Below are positions 39,580 to 48,398 of a stretch of 49,094 nucleotides of DNA, piece by piece. The notes beneath the pieces are model-generated. The model saw only the letters and a program-made list of their open reading frames with translations. It was not told the origin of the DNA and did not search any database. Origin of the DNA: Clostridia bacterium (GTDB lineage Bacteria > Bacillota > Clostridia > TANB77 > CAG-508); the NCBI GenBank assembly GCA_017886645.1, contig JAGHJM010000068.1:1-49094 (forward strand), given 5' to 3'. Made by a program: the position numbers and the translations under genes. Each line of letters begins with the position of its first letter. Position 1 is the stretch's first letter.

Positions 39580-41289
39580 TTAATTATTACTATTACGTAA
39601 ATTAATCTTTTTTAATTCTTCGCTTCTTTTTATCTTTTGCGTGGTAGTCTTAATTAAAGGCTCATTAGTTAAAGTGAATTTTCTTATATATTTATATATT
39701 GGAAGATTTTTATTAATCATACTAATTTCATTAGTAATTTTATCATGTAATAAATTTTCGTCCATATTTAAAGAAGAGATATATTCTTTAGAATAAACAA
39801 TTTCTGCACATATTTTTTCATTTTCTTCATAAACCATACTTTCTAAAATATAGTCAGACTTATTTAACAAATCCTCTAATTCCTGTGGAAAAACTTTTTT
39901 TCCATTTGAAAGTACAATAACATCTTTTTTTCTACCAGTAATAAATAAACGTCCTTTTTTATCAAAATGGCCAATATCACCAGTATAAAACCATCCATCT
40001 ATTATTGATTTTTTAGTTAAATCTTCATTGTTGTAATAACCCAACATGATGTTTGGTCCTTTAACTAAAATTTCTCCGTCACCGTTGGAATCAGGATTAT
40101 TAATTTTTACTTGTAAATTATGCAAAGGATATCCACAACATCCTGATGCATCATGATATTTGTCACTTTCACAAGATATAACAGGAGAAGTCTCAGTTAA
40201 GCCATAACCTTGAATCATATCAATTCCAATTGAATTAAATAATTTAATTTTCTTTTTATCAGATGAGGCAGAACCATAAATAATTGTTCTAAGATTTCCT
40301 CCTAAGTTATCCAGAACTTCCTTAAAGAATTTTCTTCTTAAGTCTATACCAAAAAATCTTAAGAAGTTTGAAACTTTACACATTATCATAAATAAAGTAT
40401 ATTTTTTCTTTTTCTTAACTCCCTTAATAATTTGTTTGTACATAATATCAATTAATGCTGGAACACAAACTAATCCACTAATTTTATATTCGATTAAGTT
40501 TTTACCAATATCTTTTATGCTATCTGCAAAACATATTCTAAAACCTACATAATAGCAGAATAAGAAACTTGCAGTACAAGCAAGAGTATGATGTAATGGT
40601 AAAAATACTAATATACTATCATTAGGTTCATATTTAATTAAAGTAGTCATTGCGGAAACATTTGAACAAATATTATATTGTGATAGCATAACAGCTTTAG
40701 GATTGCCTGTTGTACCAGATGTATATAATAAAACTGATAATTTATCTTTATCTATTTTTATAGAATCATATTTAGTATCATTAGAATCTAAAAAAGATTT
40801 CCCTTTATTTAAAAGACGACAATAAGATAGTATGTTATCTTCGTCTGAAGGAAAATCCATACAAATACAATATTTTAAGTTTGTATTATTAGAATTAAGT
40901 AGGTCTTTTATTAACTTAAGATGTTTTGAGTCAAAAATAACAGCATCAACTTTACTGTTAACTATTAAAGTTGATAATTCAACATCAGGAGATAAATGAT
41001 CTAATGGAACTACAATGTTATTAGAGGTCGATATAGCAAAATAGCTAGTACACCATTCATATCTAGGTGAAGAAATTAAAGCTATTTTTTTATCAATTAA
41101 CCCCATATTTAGTAAAGCGGTTCCTATAGACTTAATATCATATTTAAAATCATTAAATGAAATATCATATAATTTTTTATTCGAATCTTTTATTGTAAAT
41201 GCAATTTTATCTCCAAATTCCTTAGTAGTGATATCAATTAATTGTCTGAAATCATTGGCAGTTTTTTCGCTATAAATTTTGTTTTTCAT
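39580..41289 (-). CDS. AMP-dependent long-chain fatty acyl-CoA ligase-like enzyme
   Basis: LLYTSGTTGNPKAVMLSQ, GYGLTETSPVIS, GWFYTGDIG, GRKKDVIVLSNGKKVFPQELE; no carrier protein domain. Confidence 0.93.
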   Translation of the reverse strand: MKNKIYSEKTANDFRQLIDITTKEFGDKIAFTIKDSNKKLYDISFNDFKYDIKSIGTALLNMGLIDKKIALISSPRYEWCTSYFAISTSNNIVVPLDHLSPDVELSTLIVNSKVDAVIFDSKHLKLIKDLLNSNNTNLKYCICMDFPSDEDNILSYCRLLNKGKSFLDSNDTKYDSIKIDKDKLSVLLYTSGTTGNPKAVMLSQYNICSNVSAMTTLIKYEPNDSILVFLPLHHTLACTASFLFCYYVGFRICFADSIKDIGKNLIEYKISGLVCVPALIDIMYKQIIKGVKKKKKYTLFMIMCKVSNFLRFFGIDLRRKFFKEVLDNLGGNLRTIIYGSASSDKKKIKLFNSIGIDMIQGYGLTETSPVISCESDKYHDASGCCGYPLHNLQVKINNPDSNGDGEILVKGPNIMLGYYNNEDLTKKSIIDGWFYTGDIGHFDKKGRLFITGRKKDVIVLSNGKKVFPQELEDLLNKSDYILESMVYEENEKICAEIVYSKEYISSLNMDENLLHDKITNEISMINKNLPIYKYIRKFTLTNEPLIKTTTQKIKRSEELKKINLRNSNN

Positions 41290-41494
41290 ACCAAAATCTC
41301 CTACACTCAAAATATCAAACTCATTTTATCATTTTATATTTTATTATACAACACTTTTGTTAATAAATTATTCTAAAAAATGCAGTAGGAAAGCTAATTT
41401 AGTTAAATTATACTAAATAATAAAGTGAAGTTTTTGTTTAAAAAAAATAATTGTGTTTAAAATATAAATATGAAAGGAAAGTGATATAAAAAAT

Positions 41495-42631
41495 ATGGCA
41501 AAATACATAAAAAGAGAAAAAAGTAAAAAAGCAAAAAAATACTTATTAGGAATAATAATAAGCTTTTTAATTATATTAGTAATTGCACTATTATATCAAA
41601 TGTATATAAAAATAGATGTAAAAGAAGAAAATGAAGGATTTTCTGCCGAAAGAACCGTACAAACAGTAGAAACAAATGAAAATATAACAACAGTACTGGA
41701 AAATACTACACAATGCGTTGTAGGAATATCTAAATTAAAAAATACAGGAAGTACCATATTTTTAAACGATGGTGTTAGCCAATTAGGATTGGGAAGCGGA
41801 GTTATAATAACAGAAAATGGGTATATTTTGTCAAATGAACATGTAACAGGAGAAAAATATAGTACATGCTATGTTACATTAGAAGATGGTAGAAACTACA
41901 AAGCAAATGTAGTGTGGTCAGACTCAAATATAGATTTATCAATATCTAAAATTAATATGACAGGATTGCCATATGCTAATCTTGGAAATTCTGAAAATAT
42001 AAGAATAGGACAAAGTGTTTATGCAATAGGAAATCCAATTGGATTTGAATTTCAAAGGACAGTAACAGCAGGGATTATAAGTGCAGTTGATAGAACAATA
42101 AAAATAGACGAAGAAGATGAAAATGGAAATGAAATTACATCTTATATGGATGATTTAATACAAACAGATGCTACAATTAATAAAGGAAATAGTGGAGGAC
42201 CACTAATAAATGAAAATGGGGAGATTATAGGAATAACATCTGTAAAAATTACATCTGCAGAGGGAATTGGGTTTGCAGTACCAATAAATATAATAAAACC
42301 AATCATAGATAAATATAAAACAGACGGAAAATTTGAAGAAGCAACACTAGGAATTTTTGCATATGATAAAAATATAATTCCATATATAGATTCAAATATA
42401 AGTTTAGATAAAGGAATTTATGTAGCTCAAATAGTAAATTACTCACCAGCAAGTAAAGCTAATTTAAAGGTGGGAGATGTAATAGAAAAAATTGATGATG
42501 TAGAACTAAATAAAATGAGCGATTTAAGAAGATATATTTATCAGAAAAATCCAGGAGATAAAGTAAATTTAACAATATATAGGAATAAAAAAGAGTATAA
42601 TATAGAAATAACTCTTGGAAAAAAATCATGA
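41495..42631 (+). CDS. htrA: HtrA/DegP-like serine protease with PDZ domain
   Basis: Catalytic triad contexts ILSNEHV, SNIDLSI, GNSGGPL; C-terminal PDZ VGDVIEKIDDVELNKMSDLRRYI. Confidence 0.95.
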   Translation: MAKYIKREKSKKAKKYLLGIIISFLIILVIALLYQMYIKIDVKEENEGFSAERTVQTVETNENITTVLENTTQCVVGISKLKNTGSTIFLNDGVSQLGLGSGVIITENGYILSNEHVTGEKYSTCYVTLEDGRNYKANVVWSDSNIDLSISKINMTGLPYANLGNSENIRIGQSVYAIGNPIGFEFQRTVTAGIISAVDRTIKIDEEDENGNEITSYMDDLIQTDATINKGNSGGPLINENGEIIGITSVKITSAEGIGFAVPINIIKPIIDKYKTDGKFEEATLGIFAYDKNIIPYIDSNISLDKGIYVAQIVNYSPASKANLKVGDVIEKIDDVELNKMSDLRRYIYQKNPGDKVNLTIYRNKKEYNIEITLGKKS

Positions 42632-42682
42632 AAAGCTTACTAAAATAAGCATTTTAGAAGAAATGTGAAAGTTTTGTAACTT

Positions 42683-42709
42683 TTAGCACTCTACACTTGA
42701 CTCTGCTAA
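42683..42709 (+). promoter_or_regulatory. CIRCE-like element overlapping an hsp20 promoter
   Basis: ttagcactc-N9-ctctgctaa vs TTAGCACTC-N9-GAGTGCTAA (15/18 matches); overlaps ttgact-N16-tataat. Confidence 0.65.
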
Positions 42710-42795
42710 AAAGGGGTATATAATATATTATGTAAAAAGAAAATGTGCTACATTTAAAAGATGTCAACACATAATAAAAAAAGGAGTTGATTATT

Positions 42796-43212
42796 ATGAT
42801 GTTAGTACCAAGAAGAAAAGGAAATTTTGATTTATTTGATGAAATGTTTAATGATCCTTTCTTTGAAAGAAATGAAAACAAAATTATGAAAACTGATATT
42901 AAAGAAAAGGGTGACAAATATTTAGTAGAAATTGATTTACCAGGATATGAAAAAGAAGATATAAAAATAGAAGTGGAAGATGGATACTTAACAGTACATG
43001 CAAAAGTAAATAAAGCAGAAGTAGAAAGTAAGGAAGATGGAAAGTATATTCAAAAAGAAAGATATTCTGGAGAATGTGCAAGAAGTTTTTATATAGGAGA
43101 AGATATTAAACAAGAAGATATTAAAGCAAACTTTAAAAATGGAATGTTAACCCTAAGTTTTCCAAGGACAAGAAAAGAAAAAAGTGATAAAAAATACATT
43201 GACATTGAATAA
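42796..43212 (+). CDS. Hsp20/alpha-crystallin small heat shock protein
   Basis: VEIDLPGYEKEDIKIEVEDGYLTVHAK...GECARSFYI...GMLTLSFPR. Confidence 0.96.
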   Translation: MMLVPRRKGNFDLFDEMFNDPFFERNENKIMKTDIKEKGDKYLVEIDLPGYEKEDIKIEVEDGYLTVHAKVNKAEVESKEDGKYIQKERYSGECARSFYIGEDIKQEDIKANFKNGMLTLSFPRTRKEKSDKKYIDIE

Positions 43213-43224
43213 AATCAAATAAAA

Positions 43225-43259
43225 CAAAGCATCTAAATTTTTAATTTAGATGCTTTTTC
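43225..43259 (+). terminator. Rho-independent terminator after hsp20
   Basis: aaagcatctaaatttttaatttagatgctttttct. Confidence 0.85.
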
Positions 43260-43279
43260 TAGTTTAGAGAATAAAAAAA

Positions 43280-43305
43280 CGGAAGCCTATAAAAGGCTTC
43301 CGGCA
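43280..43305 (-). terminator. Hairpin downstream of the minus-strand membrane protein gene
   Basis: cggaagcctataaaaggcttccg preceded by an A-run (T-run on the minus strand). Confidence 0.75.
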
Positions 43306-43316
43306 AGAGATATGAC

Positions 43317-43754
43317 TTAATTAAGTTTTTTAATAAAGAACGAGGAAATAACTGTTGACAATGGTCTTATGATTAAATATGGAATAATTATGAGTATAAC
43401 TACTATTATATTTACTTGAAAAAACATATCAGAAAAGAATGCTAATAGTAAAGGAACATAAATAATCCAAAGCAAATAATTGGATACGGATTTCCTGTTA
43501 CTTAGTAAAACATAAAGAATGTTGTTTTTAAAAAGCGTACGCAAATTTGTTTTCAAAAGAACTTGTGCTGTGAAATTAGTAAGTATTAATGCTAACAATA
43601 CATAGAGTATGACTGACAATGTTTTATCGTTTGTTCCAAACTGATACAAAATAACAAAAGTGCATAGAATAATAGCAATACAAATGTTTAAAATTTTTAC
43701 AGCGATTTGATTCCGTAGTGAATAAATAAACCATATTTTCAATGTTCTTAACAT
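43317..43754 (-). CDS. Hypothetical multi-pass membrane protein
   Basis: 145 aa, several TM segments, RBS ggaggt; contains one in-frame CGG codon (43715-43713). Confidence 0.7.
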   Translation of the reverse strand: MLRTLKIWFIYSLRNQIAVKILNICIAIILCTFVILYQFGTNDKTLSVILYVLLALILTNFTAQVLLKTNLRTLFKNNILYVLLSNRKSVSNYLLWIIYVPLLLAFFSDMFFQVNIIVVILIIIPYLIIRPLSTVISSFFIKKLN

Positions 43755-43895
43755 ATCTCAATACCTCCAAATTAACAAAAAGTTGATATAACATAATTAT
43801 TGAAATATCTATATGTTAACATAAAACACATAAAAAATCAATATTTATAAAATATGTAAAATAAATATAATAAAAAATATAAAAAAATTTTTTTA

Positions 43896-43912
43896 TTCGA
43901 CAGGTTTCGACA
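43896..43912 (-). promoter_or_regulatory. Tandem Spo0A boxes (perfect pair, 3-bp gap)
   Basis: ttcgaca-ggt-ttcgaca; reverse complement TGTCGAA-ACC-TGTCGAA, in the divergent intergenic region. Confidence 0.6.
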
Positions 43913-43956
43913 TAAGAGACAAATATAATGTGCTATAATTACTTTGAGGTGATTTT

Positions 43957-44148
43957 ATGCATGAATTTTATGAAAAATCCCTACAAAAGATAAGAGAGCT
44001 AAAAAATATTCCGTCTGAAAGTGAATGGAATAAAATTGCTATGGAGGAAGGCTTATTGAGTTCCGAAAGTCTAAAATTTATAAGTAAAAAGAGATTTAAG
44101 GAACTATGTTTAGAAATTAGGAAAAATGATGAAGACATAAAAAAATAA
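43957..44148 (+). CDS. Small hypothetical protein (63 aa)
   Basis: MHEFYEKSLQKIRELKNIPSESEWNKIAMEEGLLSSESLKFIS...; RBS gaggtg; downstream of tandem 0A boxes. Confidence 0.7.
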   Translation: MHEFYEKSLQKIRELKNIPSESEWNKIAMEEGLLSSESLKFISKKRFKELCLEIRKNDEDIKK

Positions 44149-44197
44149 AGATATGTTTTTATCAGGAAAGTAATCCTAATTTAAATTATATTTTTAT

Positions 44198-44234
44198 TAG
44201 AGCAAGTAATTAATTGATAATTACTTGCTTTTAT
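44198..44234 (+). terminator. Rho-independent terminator
   Basis: agcaagtaattaattgataattacttgctttt. Confidence 0.8.
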
Positions 44235-44313
44235 GTTAGAATTTGGGTAATAGTCAGAATAAAAACAATAAAATTAATAATAATAAAGATTGAAGGTTAT
44301 TTAGGAGAAAATA

Positions 44314-44976
44314 ATGAAAACGATATTAATTGTAGAAGATAATATTGATATTCATAACTTAATACAAGAAATTTTACAAAAAGAAAATTATAGAGTTATA
44401 AATAGTTATTCAGGAACAGAAGCTTTAATGATGCTAGAAAAAGAAAAAATAGATTTAATTTTATTAGATTTAATGCTTCCTGGATTAAGCGGAGAAGAAA
44501 TTATAAAAAAAGTAAAAAATATTCCTATTATAGTTATTAGTGCAAAAATATCTCCGGAAGATAAAGTAAATGTATTGCTAAATGGGGCAAATGACTATAT
44601 AACAAAACCATTTAATAAAGAAGAACTTTTAGCAAGAATTAAAGTTCAATTAAGAATTAACGCAGATAGAAAAGAAAGAAAAGAGTTGAAGTATAAGGAT
44701 ATGTATTTAAAAGAAGACAAACATACCTTATATATTAAAGATAGAAAATTACATTTAACTAAAACAGAATATGCGATATTAAAACAATTACTTATAAATC
44801 CAAAAGAAGTAGTAACAAAGAGCAAATTACTTGAATTAATTAGCGATGATACTTTAGATTGTGATGAAAACTCATTAAAAGTTCATATAAGTAATATAAG
44901 AAAGAAAATACGAAGTGTAACTCAAGAAGAATATATAGAATCTGTATGGGGCATAGGGTTTAAAATTCACGAGTAA
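44314..44976 (+). CDS. OmpR/PhoB-family response regulator
   Basis: ILIVEDNIDIHNLIQEIL, LILLDLMLPGLSGEE, winged-helix C-terminus TKTEYAILKQLLINPKEVV. Confidence 0.95.
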   Translation: MKTILIVEDNIDIHNLIQEILQKENYRVINSYSGTEALMMLEKEKIDLILLDLMLPGLSGEEIIKKVKNIPIIVISAKISPEDKVNVLLNGANDYITKPFNKEELLARIKVQLRINADRKERKELKYKDMYLKEDKHTLYIKDRKLHLTKTEYAILKQLLINPKEVVTKSKLLELISDDTLDCDENSLKVHISNIRKKIRSVTQEEYIESVWGIGFKIHE

Positions 44977-45057
44977 AATCTTAACTGAATTTTAACTATT
45001 TTCTTAACCGATTTCTTAACTATTTAATAATAAAATAAATATTGAGAGGAGGAGGTT

Positions 45058-45972
45058 ATGGAATATATATTAGAAACACATAATTTAGAAAAAAAATATG
45101 GTCGTTTTAAAGTATTAAGCAATTTAAATATGCACATACCAAAAGGTTCTATATATGGACTTATTGGGAAAAATGGTGCAGGTAAAACTACATTAATTAG
45201 AATAGTTTGTGGATTACAAAAACCAACATTGGGGACATACACTTTGTATGGAATTTCAAATGAAAGTCGTAAGATAATTAATGCAAGAAAAAGAATAGGA
45301 GCAATTATAGAATCTCCATCAATATGTCTTGACATGACAGCAGAAGATAATTTAAAAGAGCAGTATAAAGTCATAGGGATTCCTAATTTTGATAATTTAC
45401 ATGAAATATTAAAACTAGTAAGGTTAGACGATACGGGGAAAAAGACTGCAAAACATTTTTCTTTAGGAATGAAACAAAGATTAGCAATAGCAATAGCATT
45501 AGTAGGAAATCCAGATTTACTTATTTTAGATGAACCTATAAACGGACTAGACCCAGAAGGAATTATTGAGATTAGAGAATTAATTTTAAAATTAAATAAA
45601 GAAAAAGGAATTACTTTTCTAATCTCAAGCCATTATTTAGATGAGCTATCTAAAATTGCAACATGTTATGGCTTCATCGATAAATGTAGAATTGTTAAAG
45701 AAATTAGTAGTGAGGAATTAGAGCAAAATTTTAGAAAGAAAACACAAATAAATGTAAACAACGTAAAAGAATGTGTTAAATATTTAGAAGAAAATAAAAT
45801 ACAGTATAAAGTTATTTCTGATGAAATAATTGATATATATGATAAAATAAACATTTCAGACTTTGTTATTGCACTTTCTAAAAGAGATTGTATAGTAAAT
45901 AACATGCAAGAAAAAGACGAATCTCTTGAAAACTATTATTTGAATTTAATAGGAGGTGCAGACAATGTATAA
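45058..45972 (+). CDS. ABC transporter ATP-binding protein (BcrA/lantibiotic-immunity type)
   Basis: GKNGAGKTT, FSLGMKQRLAIA, LLILDEPINGLDPEG. Confidence 0.94.
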   Translation: MEYILETHNLEKKYGRFKVLSNLNMHIPKGSIYGLIGKNGAGKTTLIRIVCGLQKPTLGTYTLYGISNESRKIINARKRIGAIIESPSICLDMTAEDNLKEQYKVIGIPNFDNLHEILKLVRLDDTGKKTAKHFSLGMKQRLAIAIALVGNPDLLILDEPINGLDPEGIIEIRELILKLNKEKGITFLISSHYLDELSKIATCYGFIDKCRIVKEISSEELEQNFRKKTQINVNNVKECVKYLEENKIQYKVISDEIIDIYDKINISDFVIALSKRDCIVNNMQEKDESLENYYLNLIGGADNV

Positions 45973-46775
45973 ATTATTAAAGGCAGGTTTTTTTAGGTTA
46001 AAAAAAGACATTATATTTTGGCTTTTTATATTTATAACAGTGGTAATTGCTGTTTTTACTTTGTTTACACATGAAAAAGATATAGTATTAGATACAATTA
46101 TAGACAATTTTATAATGTATATAGGACTTTTCATAGGCATATTTGTTAGTATATTTGTAGGAAAAGAATATTCGGAAGGAATTATTAGAAATAAAATAAT
46201 AGTTCGGACATAGCAGAATTTCTATTTATTTAGTAAACCTTATAATTAGTATTGTTACATCAATATTATGTGAGTTAATTTATCTTGTAATAATGTTAGC
46301 AATTGGTATTCCAATGTTTGGTGGCTTACAAATGCCAGTACAAGAATTTTTAATGTATATATTAAATGTAATTCTAATTATTATAGCATTTTGTTCTATT
46401 TATACTTTTATAACAATGGTATGTTCAGAGATAACGGTTTCAGCAACAATTAGTATATTTCTTTTTATTGCAATGTTTATTGCACAAAGTTCTTTTGGAC
46501 TAACAGCTAATGCAGATCCATATATAACAAATACATATACTGATGAAAATGGAGTTACCGAAATAATTAGCCAAAAGCCAGATCCAAGATATCCAGGAGA
46601 TGAAATAGTTAAAATGGCGAGAGTAATCTATCTATTAATTCCACAAGGTCAAGCTATGGAAATAGGAAGCGGTGATACAGAATATTTATATCAAATGCCA
46701 ATATATTCTGTTATAATTATATGTATTATAAATATTATTGGAATATATTTATTCACAAAAAAGGAGTTAAAGTAA
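45965..46775 (+). pseudogene. ABC-2 type permease, zero frame broken by +1 shift at CGG (46205-46207)
   Basis: Frame 1 ends EGIIRNKIIVRT*; skipping C46205 gives NKIIVGHSRISIYLVNLIISIVTSILCELIYLVIMLAIGIPMFGG, continuous with the downstream ORF. Confidence 0.9.
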
Positions 46776-47669
46776 GTGGAAAGTGTGGATATAGCATTGT
46801 ATATTTTAATTATAATGTTATTTATTTTATGTATTTTTATGTGTTTAAAAATTTACTTTTTTAAAAGAGCTATAAAAGAAATAAGTGATTCTTTAAATGA
46901 TATATTAAATACAGATACTAATAATTTAATAAATATATCTTCATCAGATGAAGATATAAAAAAATTAGCAACAACTTTAAATATAAATCTTAAAGAACTA
47001 AGAAAACAAAAATTACAATATGAAAATGGAAATCAAGAGCTAAAAAGAGTTGTTACTAATATTTCACATGATTTAAGAACCCCATTAACTGCTATAAATG
47101 GATATATTGATTTAATGAAGAATGATAAATTATCTAAAGAGCAAGAAAAATACTTAAGTATAATTTATAATAAATCAAATGAATTAGTAGAACTTACGGA
47201 ACAACTATTTGATTATTCCAAAGCTATAGATAATAATGTAGAATTGAATAAAGAAAAATGTTGCATAAATGAAGTGCTAGAGGAAGTATTAGTAAGTTAT
47301 TATACAGTTTTTAAAGAAAATGGTATTACACCAGAAATATCAATTTGTGAAAATAAAATATATAAAATGTTAAATAAAGCTTCTGTAGTGAGAATATTTG
47401 AAAATATTTTATCAAACATAAGTAAATATAGTAATGGAAATTTTAAAGCTGAATTGGGAGATAATGGAATAATAACTTTCTCTAATAAAGCAAGAATGTT
47501 AGATGCAACAACGGTAGAAAAAATTTTTGATAGATATTTTACGGTAGAAAATGCTAAAAAATCTACTGGACTTGGACTTTCTATTGCAAAACAATTAGTA
47601 GAATTAAACGGAGGAAAAATTTTAGCTAAATATATAGATGAAAATTTAATTATACAGATTATGTTTTAG
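46776..47669 (+). CDS. Sensor histidine kinase
   Basis: H-box VVTNISHDLRTPLTAINGYIDL; G-box KSTGLGLSIAKQLVELNGG. Confidence 0.94.
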   Translation: MESVDIALYILIIMLFILCIFMCLKIYFFKRAIKEISDSLNDILNTDTNNLINISSSDEDIKKLATTLNINLKELRKQKLQYENGNQELKRVVTNISHDLRTPLTAINGYIDLMKNDKLSKEQEKYLSIIYNKSNELVELTEQLFDYSKAIDNNVELNKEKCCINEVLEEVLVSYYTVFKENGITPEISICENKIYKMLNKASVVRIFENILSNISKYSNGNFKAELGDNGIITFSNKARMLDATTVEKIFDRYFTVENAKKSTGLGLSIAKQLVELNGGKILAKYIDENLIIQIMF

Positions 47670-47773
47670 TATAGAATAATAGGATATGGAAGCAATACTA
47701 ATTTACATATATTTGAAAAAAATAAAAAAAAGTGGTATAATAGTAAGTATAAAAACCCAAGGAGGTATGTTAC

Positions 47774-47989
47774 ATGAAAGCGCCTAAGTACCATGATGGA
47801 AAAGAACTGAGATATGAGGAGGTGTTTCGCTCTGGGTTCGCTCGGCCCACTGAAAGAGAGGCCATGAAGGTCCTGGAGGACATCCGTGCAGTGCATGATC
47901 CGCTACATGGGTGGATCGAGTTGGAAGCCTACGTTGAGCAGACTGCCTCTGGGTATGTGGCTGTTCGCCACCATGCTCAGTACAAGTAA
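47774..47989 (+). CDS. GC-rich 71-aa ORFan
   Basis: RBS aaggaggt, ATG start, own strong terminator; base and codon composition strikingly unlike its flanks. Confidence 0.65.
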   Translation: MKAPKYHDGKELRYEEVFRSGFARPTEREAMKVLEDIRAVHDPLHGWIELEAYVEQTASGYVAVRHHAQYK

Positions 47990-47998
47990 CAGCTCGCT

Positions 47999-48049
47999 AG
48001 CAGCTTCAAGAAATTTGGTCGACTGACTGTTCTTGAAGCTGCTTTTTTA
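47999..48049 (+). terminator. Strong Rho-independent terminator after the 71-aa ORF
   Basis: 14-bp stem agcagcttcaagaa/ttcttgaagctgct followed by ttttt. Confidence 0.92.
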
Positions 48050-48398
48050 ATGCATTTATAATGTGTATGAAATAAAAATTAGAAAAATTATAATGCAATT
48101 GTGAAATATTGTGAAATATTTTTAGATACTTTTGGATAAAGTTAAGCACTTTTGTAAAGTGTTTAAAAAACTGATATATGGCTGAAAATGGCTATTCTGA
48201 GGCAAAAAAAGAAATTACCCTTTTTTGAGTAATTTCTATAAAAAATGGTCGAGGCGAGGTAACTCCTCAAATGCTATTTTTCTTTATATATCAATATTTT
48301 CAAAGAATTATTTTAAATTGTTGAAATTTTTTGTTGAAGTTTTACTATTTTATATACTTTAAAATTTCAACAAATATTGTCGGATTTTCTTTAGTATT

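Noticed and set aside
48098-48121. Short direct repeat attgtgaaatattgtgaaatatt as a CRISPR or iteron array
   Set aside because: Only two adjacent copies with no spacers; too short for a meaningful array.
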